Shown here piece by piece: positions 21,628-33,625 of a stretch of 64,000 nt of DNA; position 1 is the stretch's first letter, and each line of letters begins with the position of its first letter. Location of the stretch: contig JAPTJF010000218.1 in NCBI GenBank assembly GCA_029339195.1, positions 1 to 64,000 of the forward strand, given 5' to 3'. The translations under genes and the position numbers were made by a program. The notes beneath the pieces are model-generated. The model had not been told where the DNA came from. It ran no database searches and saw nothing but the letters and a program-made list of their open reading frames with translations. This stretch comes from Micractinium sp. NFX-FRZ. Lineage: Eukaryota > Chlorophyta > Trebouxiophyceae > Chlorellales > Chlorellaceae.

Positions 21628-24600
21628 CACACAGTGATGTTCTCGATGGGGTGGGTCTGCAAGGATGGGAAGGGAGAGGGATGAGGGAAAGCGCATTCAA
21701 AAGAGCGACGCAGCATGCAGGCACATGGGCAAGGGTCGGGAAGGCCAGCAGGCACCCGGCAATCCAGCAAAAGGTCATGCGTCACACGCCCCCTCCTCAC
21801 CTTGTCAATGCGCTTCATGATGCCCGCAATGACCTGCGGCGATGTTGCAAGGGGTGTGGCAACGCACTTAGCAGGATTTGCATGCAGTGTTGCCCCCAAT
21901 AGGGGGACTTGACAGGAGCTTGGGCCGGCCACTCGACGGCCCGGCCCTGTCACCCCACTGCCCCACCCCAGGTTCAGCTCAAATCTTGCGCTGTTGAGAC
22001 CAGTGCCACCAATGCACGCCATCCGCCTGTTCAGCAGCGCCTGCACCAGCATCTCTTGCGCCTCCCCCCCACACAGAAATTGCAATTTACAAAGAGGAAC
22101 GCCTGGCCCACCTTGTTGGGCCCGATCTCGTAGCTGCGCTCCATGCCCCGCTCCAGCAGCGTCTTCAGGGTGGTCTCCCACTGCACGGGGGCCGTCAGCT
22201 GCTGCGCCAGGATGGCCTTGATGACCTCGGGGTCGGAGTGGGGGGAGGCGTCCACGTTGGAGATCACAGGGATGCGCGGCTCCTGGGGGCAGGGGAGGGG
22301 GAAGACAGGCAGGCAGGCAGGCAGCTTAAGAGTGGGTGTGGCTGAGGGCAGTGGGTTGTGCAAGGGCGCCCATGATTCGAAACATGTGCGGTCCGGCGGC
22401 TGTCCGAGGAGGGTTGCCAGGTGTGCTGGGGCGGGTGCACGGCGTCGGGCGGGGAGATGAGAACTGGTAACAGGACCCGCGCGAGCGCCTCGCTGCCCTC
22501 CGCCTGCCGCTCCCTCCCCCCTGCCCCCTGCCCCTGCCCCCTCACCAGGATGGTGGTCCCCGCCAGCGCCTCCTGCAGCTTCTCCCGCGCCGGCGCCATG
22601 AAGTCGGTGTGGAAGGCGCCAGCCACGGCCAGGCGCACAGTCATCCTGCGGCGGGGGGGGAGGAAGGAGGAGGGGTGGATGGGCAGGCCGGTGGGAAGGC
22701 GCCAGGCGCGGCCAGGCACACAGGCGTGCGGCAGCAGGTGAAATGGGTAGAGGAGAAGAGGGGACTGTCATGCGCCGGCGGCCCCTCACCAACTGCCATG
22801 GCCGTACTGCGTTGTGCTTAATTGAAACATCCCCCGCCTGCCCTAGGACCCTCTTCTGCCGTCCTCTCCATCGCCGCACACACCACCAGCCCCGCCTCTC
22901 CCTTCAGATGTTACATAACATTATTTGCGCTGCGGGTGCCCCCACCTGGCCTTGAAGCTCTTGGCCACCTGCTCCACCACACCCACCCTGCCAGCCCTGC
23001 CGCCCCCTTTCCTGGTCCACACTTTCCACCCTCCCGCCCCCACCTGGCCTTGAAGCTCTTGGCCATCTTCTCCACCGCCTCGCACCCCGCCACCCCGCCC
23101 GACACGGCGTAGTTGCCATTGCACAGGTAGTTGGCAATGCGCACCCCCTGGCCGGGCTGCACCTCGGCGCTGGCCGCCTCGCACAGCTCCGCCACCTGCG
23201 GGCCAGCAGCGAGGAGCAAGAGGGATGGTGAGGGGAGAGGAGGTAGTTGGCGCTGCGCACGCTCTGGGCAGTGGGGCAGCAAGCACCTCAGCGCTGCCGG
23301 CCTCGCACAGCTCCACACCTCCAGGCAAACGAAGGGGGAAATGGCACAGGCAAAGAGAGGTGAGCACGCCCTACCCGGGCTGCGCCCCCAGCGGCACAAA
23401 TCTGCATAGTGGAAGGCCGTGGCCAAACGTTACTCAACCGCTACCACAGGCCCACCTTGTCTGCGGAGAGGCCGATGACGGAGACCATGCCCGAGGGCTG
23501 CGCATCCGCCGCCGCCTGCATGCTCTCGCCGCGCAGCTTCACCAGGCGCACGCCGTCCTCAAAGCTGATGGCGCCTGCGGGGAAGCAGACGGGCAGATGG
23601 AGGAGTTACAAAGCAGATTAAGTGATGACCCGCCTGCATGGAAGCAGACAAGAAGCAGTCAATGCGTGCATGACTGGGGCCCAGGGCCCCTCAGGCGTCC
23701 ACTCGAGGACTTCCTCCCTCGCTCCCTCACCCCACCTTCCCTGACTTCCTACCTGACTCCACCTCAACCCACCCTGCCCCCCAAGTCCAGCCCGCACCAC
23801 CCACCAGCATAGGTGAGTGCGGTGTACTCCCCCAGGGAGAGGCCGCATGTGACGTCGGCAGCCGCGGCCGCCTCCTCCCCCTGCTCCGCCTTCATCTTCT
23901 CCAGCGCCGCCAGCGAGGCGACGTAGATGGCGGGCTGGCTGATGGCCGTGCTGTCCAGCTTCTCCTTGGGGCCTGCAGGGCAGACAACCGTACGGGACGG
24001 GATGCACACTTGGCGCACACCAGCATCCGCCTATGCCCAGCCCCAACCATCAAATCGATTTGTGCAGAACTGCCATGCTCGCCCTCTGCGCACACCACCC
24101 GCAGGTCTGATGCCCCTGCACACCCCACATAACCACCGCAAATGAGTTTCATGTGCATCACTCACCCTCGGCGCACACCGCCAGCAGGTCGTACCCCAGG
24201 ATGTCGGAGGCCCGCTCAAACAGCTGCTTGGCGGCGGGCACCGCCTGGGCCGCCTCCTGGGCCATACCCACCGACTGGGCGCCCTGCCCCGGGAAGAAGA
24301 AGGCAACCTTGGGCTTGTAGTCCGCAAACTTGGCGTCAGAGGAGGCCTGCAAGGGGGTGGAAAGTGTTGAAAGAAACAGGGGTGACAGAATGGGGTGAGG
24401 GTGGTGGGACGGCAGCGGCGTGTCGGGAGGGTGGAGGCGGCGGGCAAGTGGGGCGCAACGGCTGGAGCGGGTTGCACAGGCTGCCTGTGCAAGTGCTGAT
24501 ACAGGAATAATAATCCAGCTGCATACACCAGCACAGGTGCACAAGTGCCCTGCAGGCTGGAAGGCAGTGGGCCCAGCCAAGACAAATGCCGCCGTTGCCG

Positions 24601-24807
24601 CCGCCGCCGCTACCACCACCGCCTCACCTGAACGGCAACATGCCGGCGCTGGCGGCCCGCGGAGCGGACGGCGGAGCTGCACGATCGGGAGGCCAGGGTT
24701 CTAGTTCAGTGCCTGGCGGGCGCAATGCGTGCATTCTGGCAAGCCACATTCACACACCCTCACCCGAACGCCTGGGCGCGGGACTGCATCATGGAGGCGC
24801 TCTGCAT
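21628..24807 (-). CDS. MCAT (fabD): Malonyl-CoA:ACP transacylase, plastid (FabD/MCAT)
   Basis: Ten exons: 24807-24764, 24700-24628, 24346-24166, 23972-23805, 23574-23456, 23195-23044, 22645-22546, 22282-22112, 21833-21801 and 21657-21628. All are in phase, 356 residues. The enzyme moves malonyl from CoA to acyl carrier protein for plastid fatty-acid synthesis. Signature stretches are AFFFPGQGAQSVGM, the nucleophile elbow CGLSLGEYTAL (catalytic Ser), a conserved Arg region (SFEDGVRLVKLRGESMQ) and AGAFHTDFM (catalytic His). The first two exons form a Ser/Arg/Ala-rich chloroplast transit peptide (MQSASMMQSRAQAF..). This start needs a 63-base intron but gives a perfect phase; no in-frame ATG exists within exon 2. 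Exon 6 is flanked on both sides by degraded copies of itself inside the introns. The last coding exon is only ten codons. Confidence 0.92.
22935..23325 (-). repeat. Degraded duplications of MCAT exon 6 in both flanking introns
   Basis: The 3' end of exon 6 with its donor (23035-23070, reading AKSFKAR) recurs at about 22936-22971. On the other side, 23241-23325 repeats the exon's 5' part (23127-23195): ggtagttggc with gcgcac and gcctcgcacagctcc occur in both. The copies have drifted and are out of frame in places, so they look like relics of tandem duplication rather than alternative exons. Confidence 0.7.
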
Positions 24808-24961
24808 CGCGAGGGAAGTAATATGGGCAGCGATGGGCGTGAACGGGCCGCCGCCGAGGCGCACACTGGCTTGGGTGGCCTGCTCCGCATGCTGCGCCCC
24901 ATCCTCAGGCTGATGCCACCAACGCCGCTACCGCTGCCACCCCATTACAGGCGCTGTGCCG

Positions 24962-24976
24962 TTACATAGGCTTACA
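24962..24976 (-). terminator. Putative polyadenylation signals of SppA (two TGTAA copies)
   Basis: Minus-strand TGTAA elements at 24962-24966 and 24972-24976 lie about 125-140 bases past the SppA stop codon, and 155 bases before the start of the malonyltransferase gene on the same strand. Confidence 0.5.
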
Positions 24977-25100
24977 GCAGTGCAAATGGTACAGGTGCTC
25001 ATTATGGGCAAAGGGGAATCGAGATACAAACAAACGCATGCATGCCGTTCTGGGTTGGCCTCTTGATGCCTGCTGCATGCACTGTGCCTGCGGCAGGGCC

Positions 25101-28100
25101 TCACAGCGCCGCTGCCAGCCGCTCGGCATCCATGGCCAGGCACTGGGGGGCCACAGAGCCGCCCACAGCCTGTTGCTGCTGCGCGAGCAGCGCCCACTCC
25201 GCCGCCGTCAGCGGCAGCCGCTGGCCGAGCGCGGCCCAGGCGGCGGCAGCGGCGCCGTTGCCAGCGCTGCTGGTGCCGCTGTCGCTGCCGCTCATCGCTT
25301 TGAAGGCCTGAGCCAGGGGTGACTTACGCTCTGGGTAGACCTGCTTCACCAGCACCACACCCTCCTCCTCGGGCAGCCCGGCCTCCTTCTTGGCCAGCCT
25401 GGGGGCAAAGAATGGGGGGCAGGCAAGCAGGGGATAACGGGCGGCGCTTCAGGCGCAAAGGAGAGAGGTGTGGAGACATGACAGACAGCGCAAGGACCAG
25501 GCATTGCTCCCAGCAGCACCTGCAACTGTCACGGGCATTCCCCCTTCCCTAGAACTTTGCCCCACTTGTTACTGCTGCCCCCCAACCGCCCCTGCTGCCC
25601 CTGGCTGCTGCTGCCCCCGAAACCGGACGCTCCTGCAGTCCGCAGGCCCTCACCTAACAGCGCACCGTCTTGCCTGGTTCAGCAGCACCAGCCCCAACCC
25701 GCCGCTATATAGAACAGAGCACCTTAGTAGTAGAAACCAACCAGCTCACCTGATGGCTGCCTCCAGCCCTCCCAGCTGGTCCACCAGGCCTAGCCCCAGC
25801 GCCTGCTCCCCCGTCCACACCCGCCCCTTGGCCAGCTTGGCAACCTCCTTGTCACTCAGGCCGCGACCCTCGGCCACACGCTGCACAGGGCAGGGGTGGA
25901 GGCAGGGGCAATAGGGGCAGAGAATGGCGGTGAGCGGCAGGTGGGGTGCCTGCGCAGACATAGCGGCAGTGGCGGGCGCGCAAACGGGGCATTCCCCTTC
26001 CAAACAGTTGCCAGCAGAGCTTCCCATCCCTCGATGCCCCGCCCCTGCCCACCTGCTTGAACAGTGCGTACACATCGTCAATCATGCCCTCCACCTTGCG
26101 CCGCTGCTCCTTGTCAAACCCTGGGGGTGGGACAGGGGCGGGGCAGAGCAGGGGGCGGGTGGGAGTTTGAGCTGGTGCAAGTGTGCACAGTGCAGCAATC
26201 AAGCAGGGCAGCAGTGCTTCCACCTTGCCTCCTCGCTCGCCCTCTGCTCCGGCGTGCACTGATCAAACCATGCATCCCAGCCCTGCCCCGCTCCACCCCC
26301 ACAGCCAGCCCGACCGTGCCAACCGTGCCCGCCTGCCAGGCACCCTCCCTACACACCCACCCCACGCAACCAGCCTGCCCCAGCCTGACCGCAGTTCACT
26401 CCGATCCCGCTCTGTGCTCTTGCCCCCACCACTGCGCTCAATCACACCCCACTGCTGGTAGAGCCCAGTTTCGAGCTGAAGCAGGGGGAGGGTGCAGGAC
26501 CCTCCTGCCTCTGCACACACGAGGCTCACCGCTGAAGGGGCCCATGGCGTCTGCGTTGCGCCCCGTCCGCACCGTCTCCGTGGCCACCCCGTACTCGCGC
26601 AGGGCGTCGCCAAACACCAGCTTGCCTGCAGGGTTACTTGTTTTGTGAGGCGGTGGGGTGGGGGGTGGGGGTGGGGGTGCAAAAAGTGAAGTAAGGTTGT
26701 ATGATGCAGGGTGAGGTGGCTGGGTGGGAGGGTGTGCACGAACACAGTCTGGGCAGCTGCGCGTCCTGCGGGCAGCATCGCACTGCTGTGCTGGCCTCTT
26801 AACCTCCCAACCTCCTCTCAACCCCCCAACCTACTGCACCCCTCCACTCCCGCCCCACCTGCCACCACGCCGATGCTGCCGGTGATGGTGCCCGGCTGCG
26901 CCACAATCCTGTTGGCAGCGCAGGCGATGAAGTAGCCGCCGCTGGCGGCCGCGTTGCCCATGCTCACCACCACTGGCTTGCCAGCGGTGCGCAGCAGGGA
27001 CACCTCGCGGTGGATGGCGTCGGAGGCGGCGGCGGAGCCACCTGCACGGCACAGGGGAGGGCGAAGGGTGCAGGGCGGGTGAAGCACTCGTGCCTGTGTG
27101 GCAAGAATAGAGTCAGGAGGGGTCGCACGGCGCCGTCCTACCTGCCTACACATGCCCTCTTGCCCGCCACCCGGCCACGTTGCTGCTGCATGCCACCTCA
27201 ACGCCACCCCACCCGGCGGCTGCACCCCACCCCAGTCCAGCTACCCGACCATCCCACCCCGCCCCCGCCTACCTGGCGAGTCGACCCGCAGCACCACGGC
27301 CTTGGCCGCCGGGTCCTGCCGCACCTCCCCCAGGCTCTTGATCACTGGCAGGCTGGCAATCTTGGCAGACGGGTCGCCTCCTGCACCGCCAAACGGCATG
27401 GGGCTGCCGGGACCCAGGCTGATGGGGCCAGTCAGTGTCAGCAGCGCCACATGCCCGCGGCCGCGCTCCTGCTGCGCCGCCTCCTGCGCTGCCTGCTCCA
27501 GCGCTGCCGCCGCCGCTGGGGTGCCGGCCTCGACTTGAGGCTTGCTCACGCTCCCCTCTGCCGCTGCGTCTCCCTGAGAGCCTCCTCCCCCCCGCGCCTC
27601 CACGGCCTGCGCCCAGCCCAACAGCTCCATGGCCTGCTGCACCCACCCCGCCCCCGCCTGGCGCCGCTCAGCCGCCTCCCGCTGCCGCTGCTTCTCCTTG
27701 AGCGCCGCCATGTAGCGGGCAATAGGCACGTGCTTCAGGGGCTTGGCTGCCTCCGCATCCGGCTCACCCAGCATTTGCTGCAGCTGTGCCGGGCTGGTCC
27801 CAGCAGCCGGCCCGGCCTTGGGCTGGCCAGAGAGCACAATTCTGACCGCAGGCTCGCCATCCCCCGCCTTGCTGGCAACTGGTGTAATGCTGGCGCCAGG
27901 TGCGGGAGCTTCTGGCGCCTGCTGCGCCTGCGCCAGGCGGCCGATCAGCTTCAGCGCCTGGTCGCGGTACAGGTGCGCATCAATCAGGCCCATCCGCAGC
28001 GCGTCGGCCGGCAGGTGCGGCGCGCCGTCGATGGCGGCTTGCACCTGGGGGCAGGCGGGGCGAGGGGCGGGGGCGGGGTGCATGGGTGCAGGCAGGGAGA

Positions 28101-29825
28101 AGGCTGGGCGTCTGGTGTTCTGCCTCATTCGGCTGGGCATCTGGTGGTCTGCCACAATTATCATGACGTCAAAGCGGGCCTGCTTACGGCCAAGCCAACC
28201 CGTGAGCAGCACAGCCTCCTGTGCCACACGCCCCCAGTGCATGCGAGCCTCCCCCCTGCCCCCTATTCCCCACCTCCCCTCTACCCCAGCACCTTCTTGG
28301 GTGAGAGGCCCCGTGCCGCGGCGATGCCCGCCACCACCTGCCCGCTCAGGCTCTGCAGCATGCTGCGCATCGCCTCCCGCTCCGCCTTGGTGGAACCGCG
28401 GTTGAGCAGGAAGGAGGCGGCGGACTTGTACTCCTGCAGGGGGGGTGGGGGGAAGGTGTGTGTGGGGCCAGCGAGCGGGCCAGAGGAAGATAGAAGGGGG
28501 TCAAGCAACGGAGAGCTGCCAAAGCCCCTGCATCGGGGCAGTACATTGGTGCATGGGCGAGGTGGCAGCTCTGGGCGCAGGCAGGAGGTCGGCGGGGGGC
28601 GGAAGGTGTGGGAGGCGGCAGGTGCGCGGCAGGCTGCCAGGGCTCCCGCCCCAATTGTTCAAAGAGCACGTATCACCCCGTCAATCTTAATCCAGCCCAC
28701 CCTCTCAGGCACCTGGCCCCACCCCACTACTGCACCCCGCACCCCACCCCTCCCCCTACACACCTCGCGGGTGAAGAAGTAGGGCTTCACCCGCCAGCGG
28801 TCCAGGAAGCCGCGCGCATAAGGCATGGTGGCCGCCAGCCCCGTCACCGACAGCGTCCCGCTGGGCTGCAGCGCCACCAGCTGGCAGGCACAGGCCAGGT
28901 AGTAGGCGCCGGTGCCGCCGGCGCCCGCCTCGCCAAACGCGTCAGAATAGGCCAGCGTGGGGGCGCGCCCGCCTGCCCGCCGCCTGCACCGCACAGTTGG
29001 GTGCAGGGTGCAGGTTGGATTGCAAGCGTGCGGCAGAAACCATGCGCGGTCAAGGGGCATGTGTGGCTGTGACAGGGCAAACATGCAAGGCTGCTGAGAC
29101 GTCTGTCGAGGGGTGCTGTTGCGCCCCAGGGCGCCCACGCCGGTGCCACTGGAGGCCCGCCCCACCCGGACAGCTCCCCCCAGCATGCCAAGCGCATCCC
29201 CGCCCGCACACCGCTGCCTCGCCCCCACCTGAACTCTGCCAGCGCATCCCTCAGCTCCTGGGTCTGCGCAAACCCCAGGCCGGCGCCACTGCCGCCGCCG
29301 CCCACGAGCGCCAGCAGGCCGCGCACCCGCGGGTCGCCCCCCGCCTCCCTCAGCGCCTCCGCCACCGCCGACAGCTGCAGGGTGCCATGCCCCGGGTCCA
29401 GAAGGGCAGCCAGCGTGCGCGGCTTGGCAAACTCCACAATCTTGTTTTGCTCCAGGTCCAGCTCCAGTATGAAGCCCTCCTCAGGCAGGCCGGCCGTGAG
29501 GCGGCGGCGGGCGGCCCACGCCTGCAGGGCGGCCCCACCGACGGTGACCAGCCCCACGCCGGCCAGCACCGTTTTGGAGCGAGACCGGAACCTCGCCCAC
29601 CTCCCGGGCGGGGCAGGCGGGCCTGCAGTGGGGTAGGGCAGGGAGTGTGGGGGAGGGGCAACAGGGGAGCATTGGTTGGCATGTTCTTTGAGTCACGCGG
29701 GCGCCGCCAGGGCCAAGGGTGGATGGGGAAGGGGCAGGGGTGAGCTCTCGCCAGAGGGCGGGGTAGAGGCGGCGGTGGCGACGGGGCGGGAGGGCGGGAG
29801 GGCTGCGGCAAGCCCCGTGCGGCAT
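25101..29825 (-). CDS. SPPA: Signal peptide peptidase A / protease IV, chloroplast type
   Basis: Supported exons: 29622-29229, 28983-28764, 28433-28293, 28044-27273, 27041-26859, 26625-26530, 26120-26053, 25880-25750 and 25398-25101, all in phase. A first exon beginning near the ATG at 29825 is likely, but its donor is unclear. This is the two-domain 67-kDa form. The N-terminal half brings the general-base Lys (..[13 protein letters not shown]..). The C-terminal half has [15 protein letters not shown] and the nucleophile Ser in [17 protein letters not shown], followed by ITGSIGVV. A long Ala/Gln-rich linker (about 27480-27960) separates the halves. A single hydrophobic stretch near the start ([19 protein letters not shown]) is a probable membrane anchor or part of the transit sequence. 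Plant SppA is a light-induced stromal-side thylakoid serine protease. The start is the only weak part. Confidence 0.88.
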
Positions 29826-30255
29826 TTCAATAGCCCGCTGTCACTTTCAGTCCGAACATAGCCTCATGTAAGCACCTGCTGCTGCCATTTTGGCGAGAGA
29901 TCAGATGGCGGGGGCGAGGTTGGGGGCTAGACGCAACCTGGCCCGCCTAATGCGGTCACCGAGGACTCGGCCGGAAGACAGCGATGGCAAGCAGCCAAAT
30001 ACAAGTTCTACGAGCAAAGGAGGGCAGACAACCCCTCAGGGCCTGGCGACGTGCTCGCGCCAAGCTGCGATCAGATGAGGGTGGAGAACATCGGGGCCGC
30101 CTGTATGTGGTTATGAATGGACGCCAGGGGCTGCAGATGTGCCTCCTGCCGCTCCCGCCTGCCCGCCTGCAGTACCACCGCCATCGCCTGCCTTGGCCAA
30201 TAATGGCCAGCAACAGAGGTGTGCTACTTTACACTTATGCATGCCACGGCCAGGC
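29826..30255. other. Spacer: SppA promoter and hydrolase D1 3' UTR
   Basis: Both neighbours are on the minus strand, so this short region should contain the SppA promoter and the 3' UTR of hydrolase D1. A minus-strand TGTAA at 30229-30233 fits D1. No gene is seen. Confidence 0.45.
30229..30233 (-). terminator. Putative polyadenylation signal of hydrolase D1
   Basis: TGTAA on the minus strand about 25 bases past the D1 stop codon. Confidence 0.4.
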
Positions 30256-30270
30256 TCAAACCGCAGAAAT

Positions 30271-30323
<53 letters not shown>

Positions 30324-32802
30324 GCTGCTGCCGCTGCTGCCGCTCTTCACGCTGCCGCTGCCGCTCTTGCTGCTGCAGCTCCGTGACCGTAAGCTGCCCG
30401 CCCGCCTCCAGCCAGGCCAGAGACACGGCGGTGGTGTCGCTGATGATCTCATGCTGAGCGTACGCCACGTTGAGCAGCTACACGACAGGGAGGGCTTATG
30501 ATGGCAAGGCTGAGTGTGGTAGCCGGCAGGCACGGCAACCATGAGTTGATGTGAGAGCATTGCCATAGGTGCGCATCGTGCATGGAGGCACCCATCCGCC
30601 TGCTCTTCCACCCCCTGGTCTGTGCGCACCTCTGCCACGTGGAGGGACCATAGCTCCATGCCCCGCCCGCCGCCCAGCACCGGCACCAGCGCCTCCTCCC
30701 ACTGCTCCCTCGCTTTGCTGCCCCGCGGGTTTCTATTAAGGAAACCCTCCTGCAGCAGCAGAGTGGAAGAAGTGGGAGGGCCACGTTGGTTGAGGGGCTT
30801 GTTTGGTGGGCAACCAAGTACATTGATCCACTGACCACCCCGCTCTGCCACGGTACAGGGCCGCCAGCACACAATTCGACCAGGGCTCGGCCAGATAGCG
30901 TGCTGCTGCTTCTGCTTCTGCACCGACACCCTACCCCACGCCCACGCCTTCACGGCGGGCCCGCCCAGCAAACTTGCCTTGTCAATCACCCCGCTCTCAC
31001 GCAGCGCCGCCACCGCTGCCTGTGCCTCGGCAGCGTCGACCAGCGGTGTGCGGCGGAGGAAGGCAGGGGTGACGGGGCGGGGGTCCACCCGGATTTCAGT
31101 TGCAGGGATGCCCTGCTGGCTGCACAGTACGGCACAGCGCAGCACGGCACAGCGCGGGTTAGCACAGCGCAGCCAAGGACAGGGCAGGGTGGTGTTCTTG
31201 GTTGATGGTTAATGGGCTGCAGCAGAGAGTGCTCACAAGGGTGCAGAGTGTTGCACATGCCGCCGTAGCGGGCACCCAGCCAGCACATTCAAGGGACCCA
31301 GCCAAGCCCGGGCGCTGCTGTGCCCTGCCGTGGTGCCCTCTCCCGCCCCTCTTTGCACTGCAGCTCCCTGCCCTCCACCCGACAACAGACCCCATGCCCT
31401 GCCCCTGCACCGCTTGCCTGCAGTAGTCGAGCGCATCCCAGACCTGGCGTGCAAAGGCTGGGTCCCGCTGCGGCATGTGCACAAACAGGACGGGCGGGAA
31501 GCGGCGGCCATCCTGGGGCTGCAGCAGGTCGGGCCGGCCGGGCACGATTTGTGCAATGACGCCCTGCAGGCAGACAGGGGTGGCCAGTTGATTGGGTTCC
31601 AGCAAATTGGGCAAGAAGGGGTGTGAGAGGAGGCGGCAGGAGCCACACACAGGCATGGCGGTTTCCGGCAGCTGGCCAGCGTGCCACCTGGCTCCCCTGC
31701 TGCCTTGCCGTCGCACGCAGGCTAGCCGAGCCCCGCCTCCAACTCCCACCCGCCGTCCCATCCCCCTGTCCCACCTGCACGGCATGGCAGCCCTGCCACC
31801 CTCCCGGCACTCTGCCAGGGAGGGGCGCCTTCCCATCTTCCCAGGGTCCCACCCACCCACCCACCCACCCACCTGCACCTCCGGCATGATCTCAGCCAGT
31901 CGCATCACGATGCCGCCACCGCTGGAGGCGCCAAAGGCGTACAGGGGGAGGCCGCTTAGGCCCTCCTCGCTGACCACCTCCTTAAGCACGTCGGGCAGGC
32001 GCTGCAGGCCGGGCAGCGCATGGGGTGGAGGGGGCAGTGCAAGGACACACGGTGGTTTGGAGAGTGCTCTTGCAGGTGGGTTTTGTAAGCTGGGCATATG
32101 TAGTGCTTGATATGGCCAGGTGAGCAGGAGGAGCAGCAGAGAGAGGCCGCAAGCGCCCCCTCTTTTTGGACGCCCACCCGCCCTCCCCTGCGCCTCGCCA
32201 CCGCCCCTCCACACCTCCCCAGCTGCCCGCCCCTCCACCCCGCTCACCTGCAGGTCATCCGAGTCTGCAGGGGAGCCGGTGTTGTGCCAGCACTGGCTGA
32301 CTCGATCAAAGGACGACACCGCGATGACGGCATACCCCCTGCGCAGCGCCGCCTTGCGGATGGCCCGCTCCTCGGGCAGGCCCACGCAGCGGCGGCAGCG
32401 CGGCGAAGGCGGCCACCAGTCGGTGGCGGCGTGGTTGCAGCCGTGCGCCACAAACAGCACGCCCTGGGGGCTCTCCGGCACCTCCCACAGCGTCTCCAAG
32501 TCGCTGAGCGTCCGGGACTGGGGCCAGCCACCGGGGGGTTGCCGGCGTGGGGCGGCACCTGCCGGCGCCTGCGCAGGAAGCTGTGGTAGGAGTGGGGCAC
32601 CCACTGCCTCTGGAGCGGGAGCTCCTGCTGGAGCCGAGGCTGGGTCTGGGAGGGGCGACAGGCTGGGGACCTCGGCGGGCGCCAACACCGGCGGCACGGC
32701 AAGCGTGCCTGCGGCGGAAGGCGCAGGGCCTCCTGCGGCTTCCGGCTGGCCTGCAGCGACCTGAAGGAGCAGAAGGAGCGGTACGCATGCGGCCCACGCC
32801 AT
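30256..32802 (-). CDS. Secreted alpha/beta-hydrolase (esterase-like), paralogue D1
   Basis: Exons 32802-32248, 32001-31873, 31563-31418, 31119-30978, 30749-30630 and 30477-30256; in phase, 437 residues. It opens with a signal peptide (MAWAACVPLLLLLQVAAG) and a Pro/Ala-rich stretch. The hydrolase core has an oxyanion-type motif (VLFVAHGCNHAATDWWPP) and a nucleophile elbow GASSGGG with the likely catalytic Ser; PVLFVHMPQRDPAFARQ may hold the acid residue. The Cys pattern suggests disulfide bonds. The resemblance is to small extracellular esterase/lipase-type hydrolases; the substrate is unknown. The C-terminus ends in a run of 17 Gln (codons at about 30271-30321) that the paralogue D2 lacks. 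Two introns use GC donors (31120-31417 and 30750-30977). Each is supported by phase and by D2, whose same introns start with GT. The ATG at 32802 is chosen for the signal peptide. Confidence 0.8.
30271..30321 (-). repeat. CAG-type trinucleotide repeat encoding polyglutamine in D1
   Basis: Seventeen successive Gln codons (nearly all CAG on the minus strand) just before the terminal ISAV residues. Paralogue D2 ends in an Arg-rich tail instead, so the tract is a D1-specific expansion. Confidence 0.85.
30750..30977 (-). other. GC-AG intron in D1 (between ..SGVIDK and EGFLNRN..)
   Basis: The donor reads AAG then GCAAGT, a strong GC-type consensus. Exon phase and alignment to D2 (..GELIDE then EGYFKDD..) fix the position. 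Confidence 0.75.
31120..31417 (-). other. GC-AG intron in D1 (between ..ALDYC and QQGIPATE..)
   Basis: The donor reads AG then GCAAGC. The joined codon is AGC, and the next exon (QQGIPATEIRVDPRPVTP) matches D2 (KAGVPSAEIRVAPRPVTP). D2 has a normal GT donor at the same place. Confidence 0.72.
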
Positions 32803-33625
32803 GTCTCGTGCTCTCTGAGCGTTGGCGTCGGTAGCTGGCGCGTACTTCAAAACTCGGGCCCGCCTGGGCTAGGCCGCTGTTGAGTGTGGTTTTCGCGCAC
32901 AGGCTGCTTTTTCATAACAGATCGCTGGGCTGCGACCTACAAACCATGCATGCAGCGCGCGCCGCCTCTTTGCCTCCACCGCCACGTCATCGCCAACTTT
33001 CCCCTCTGCAGGGCGGCAGCTTATGTATTGATAAACCCGCCGCCCTGCTCACCACATAAACCGCCAGTCGTGCAGTGAGCAAGGATTGTCCCTGCCGGAT
33101 GCCACTGCTGTTTATAAAGCATACAAGTTGCTTGAGCAGTCAGCACAGCCGAGTCTCTCCATGCCGCCTGCTTCCTTGTGCCCGTTCGGAGCCGGCCGGG
33201 CGGTGCCGACCGTGACTGAGCACTTGTCGCAGCCCTGCTCCAATCCACACGTCGCCATCTCTTCTGCCGTTGCAAGACAGGACCACGGAACATCGTTCTG
33301 CAGGCGCATTGCGATGTGCCCTGTGGGCGCTCTCAGATGCATGCATAATGTAGCACGGCACATGAATGTGCGCTTTCAAAGCAAGTTGCCACGGCTTGGC
33401 CTCTGGAACTATCAACCTCCATCCTCCCCAACGAGTATGCTGGATGGAATACATTAAGAAGTAATTACACAACCCAACCAAGAAGGGCAGTGTGGTGCAG
33501 CCAGCCGTAATAGACACGCTTGCACGGCATACCGCCGCCAGGTGCGCCTGCTGTGCTGTGCCGTGCTGTCTCCCGAGCAAGCTCGCCAGTCTCGCTCTGC
33601 AGCGATTGATGACCCTGCACATGTC
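32803..33625. promoter_or_regulatory. Divergent promoter region between hydrolase D1 and an F-box/LRR gene
   Basis: The start codons at 32802 (minus) and 33626 (plus) are separated by 823 bases with no supported exon. A TATAAA sequence occurs at 33113-33118. Its distance from both starts makes it an uncertain core-promoter candidate unless the F-box gene has a long or spliced 5' UTR. Confidence 0.4.

Noticed and set aside
27010..28782. A plus-strand open frame of about 590 codons
   Set aside because: It runs antisense to several well-supported SppA exons and their introns, has no family signature, and exists because GC-rich coding DNA rarely contains stops on the opposite strand.
33113..33118. 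TATAAA as core promoter of the F-box/LRR gene
   Set aside because: It is over 500 bases from the start codon and nearly 320 from the opposite gene's start. Without a mapped transcription start it cannot be assigned, so it is mentioned only in the spacer entry.
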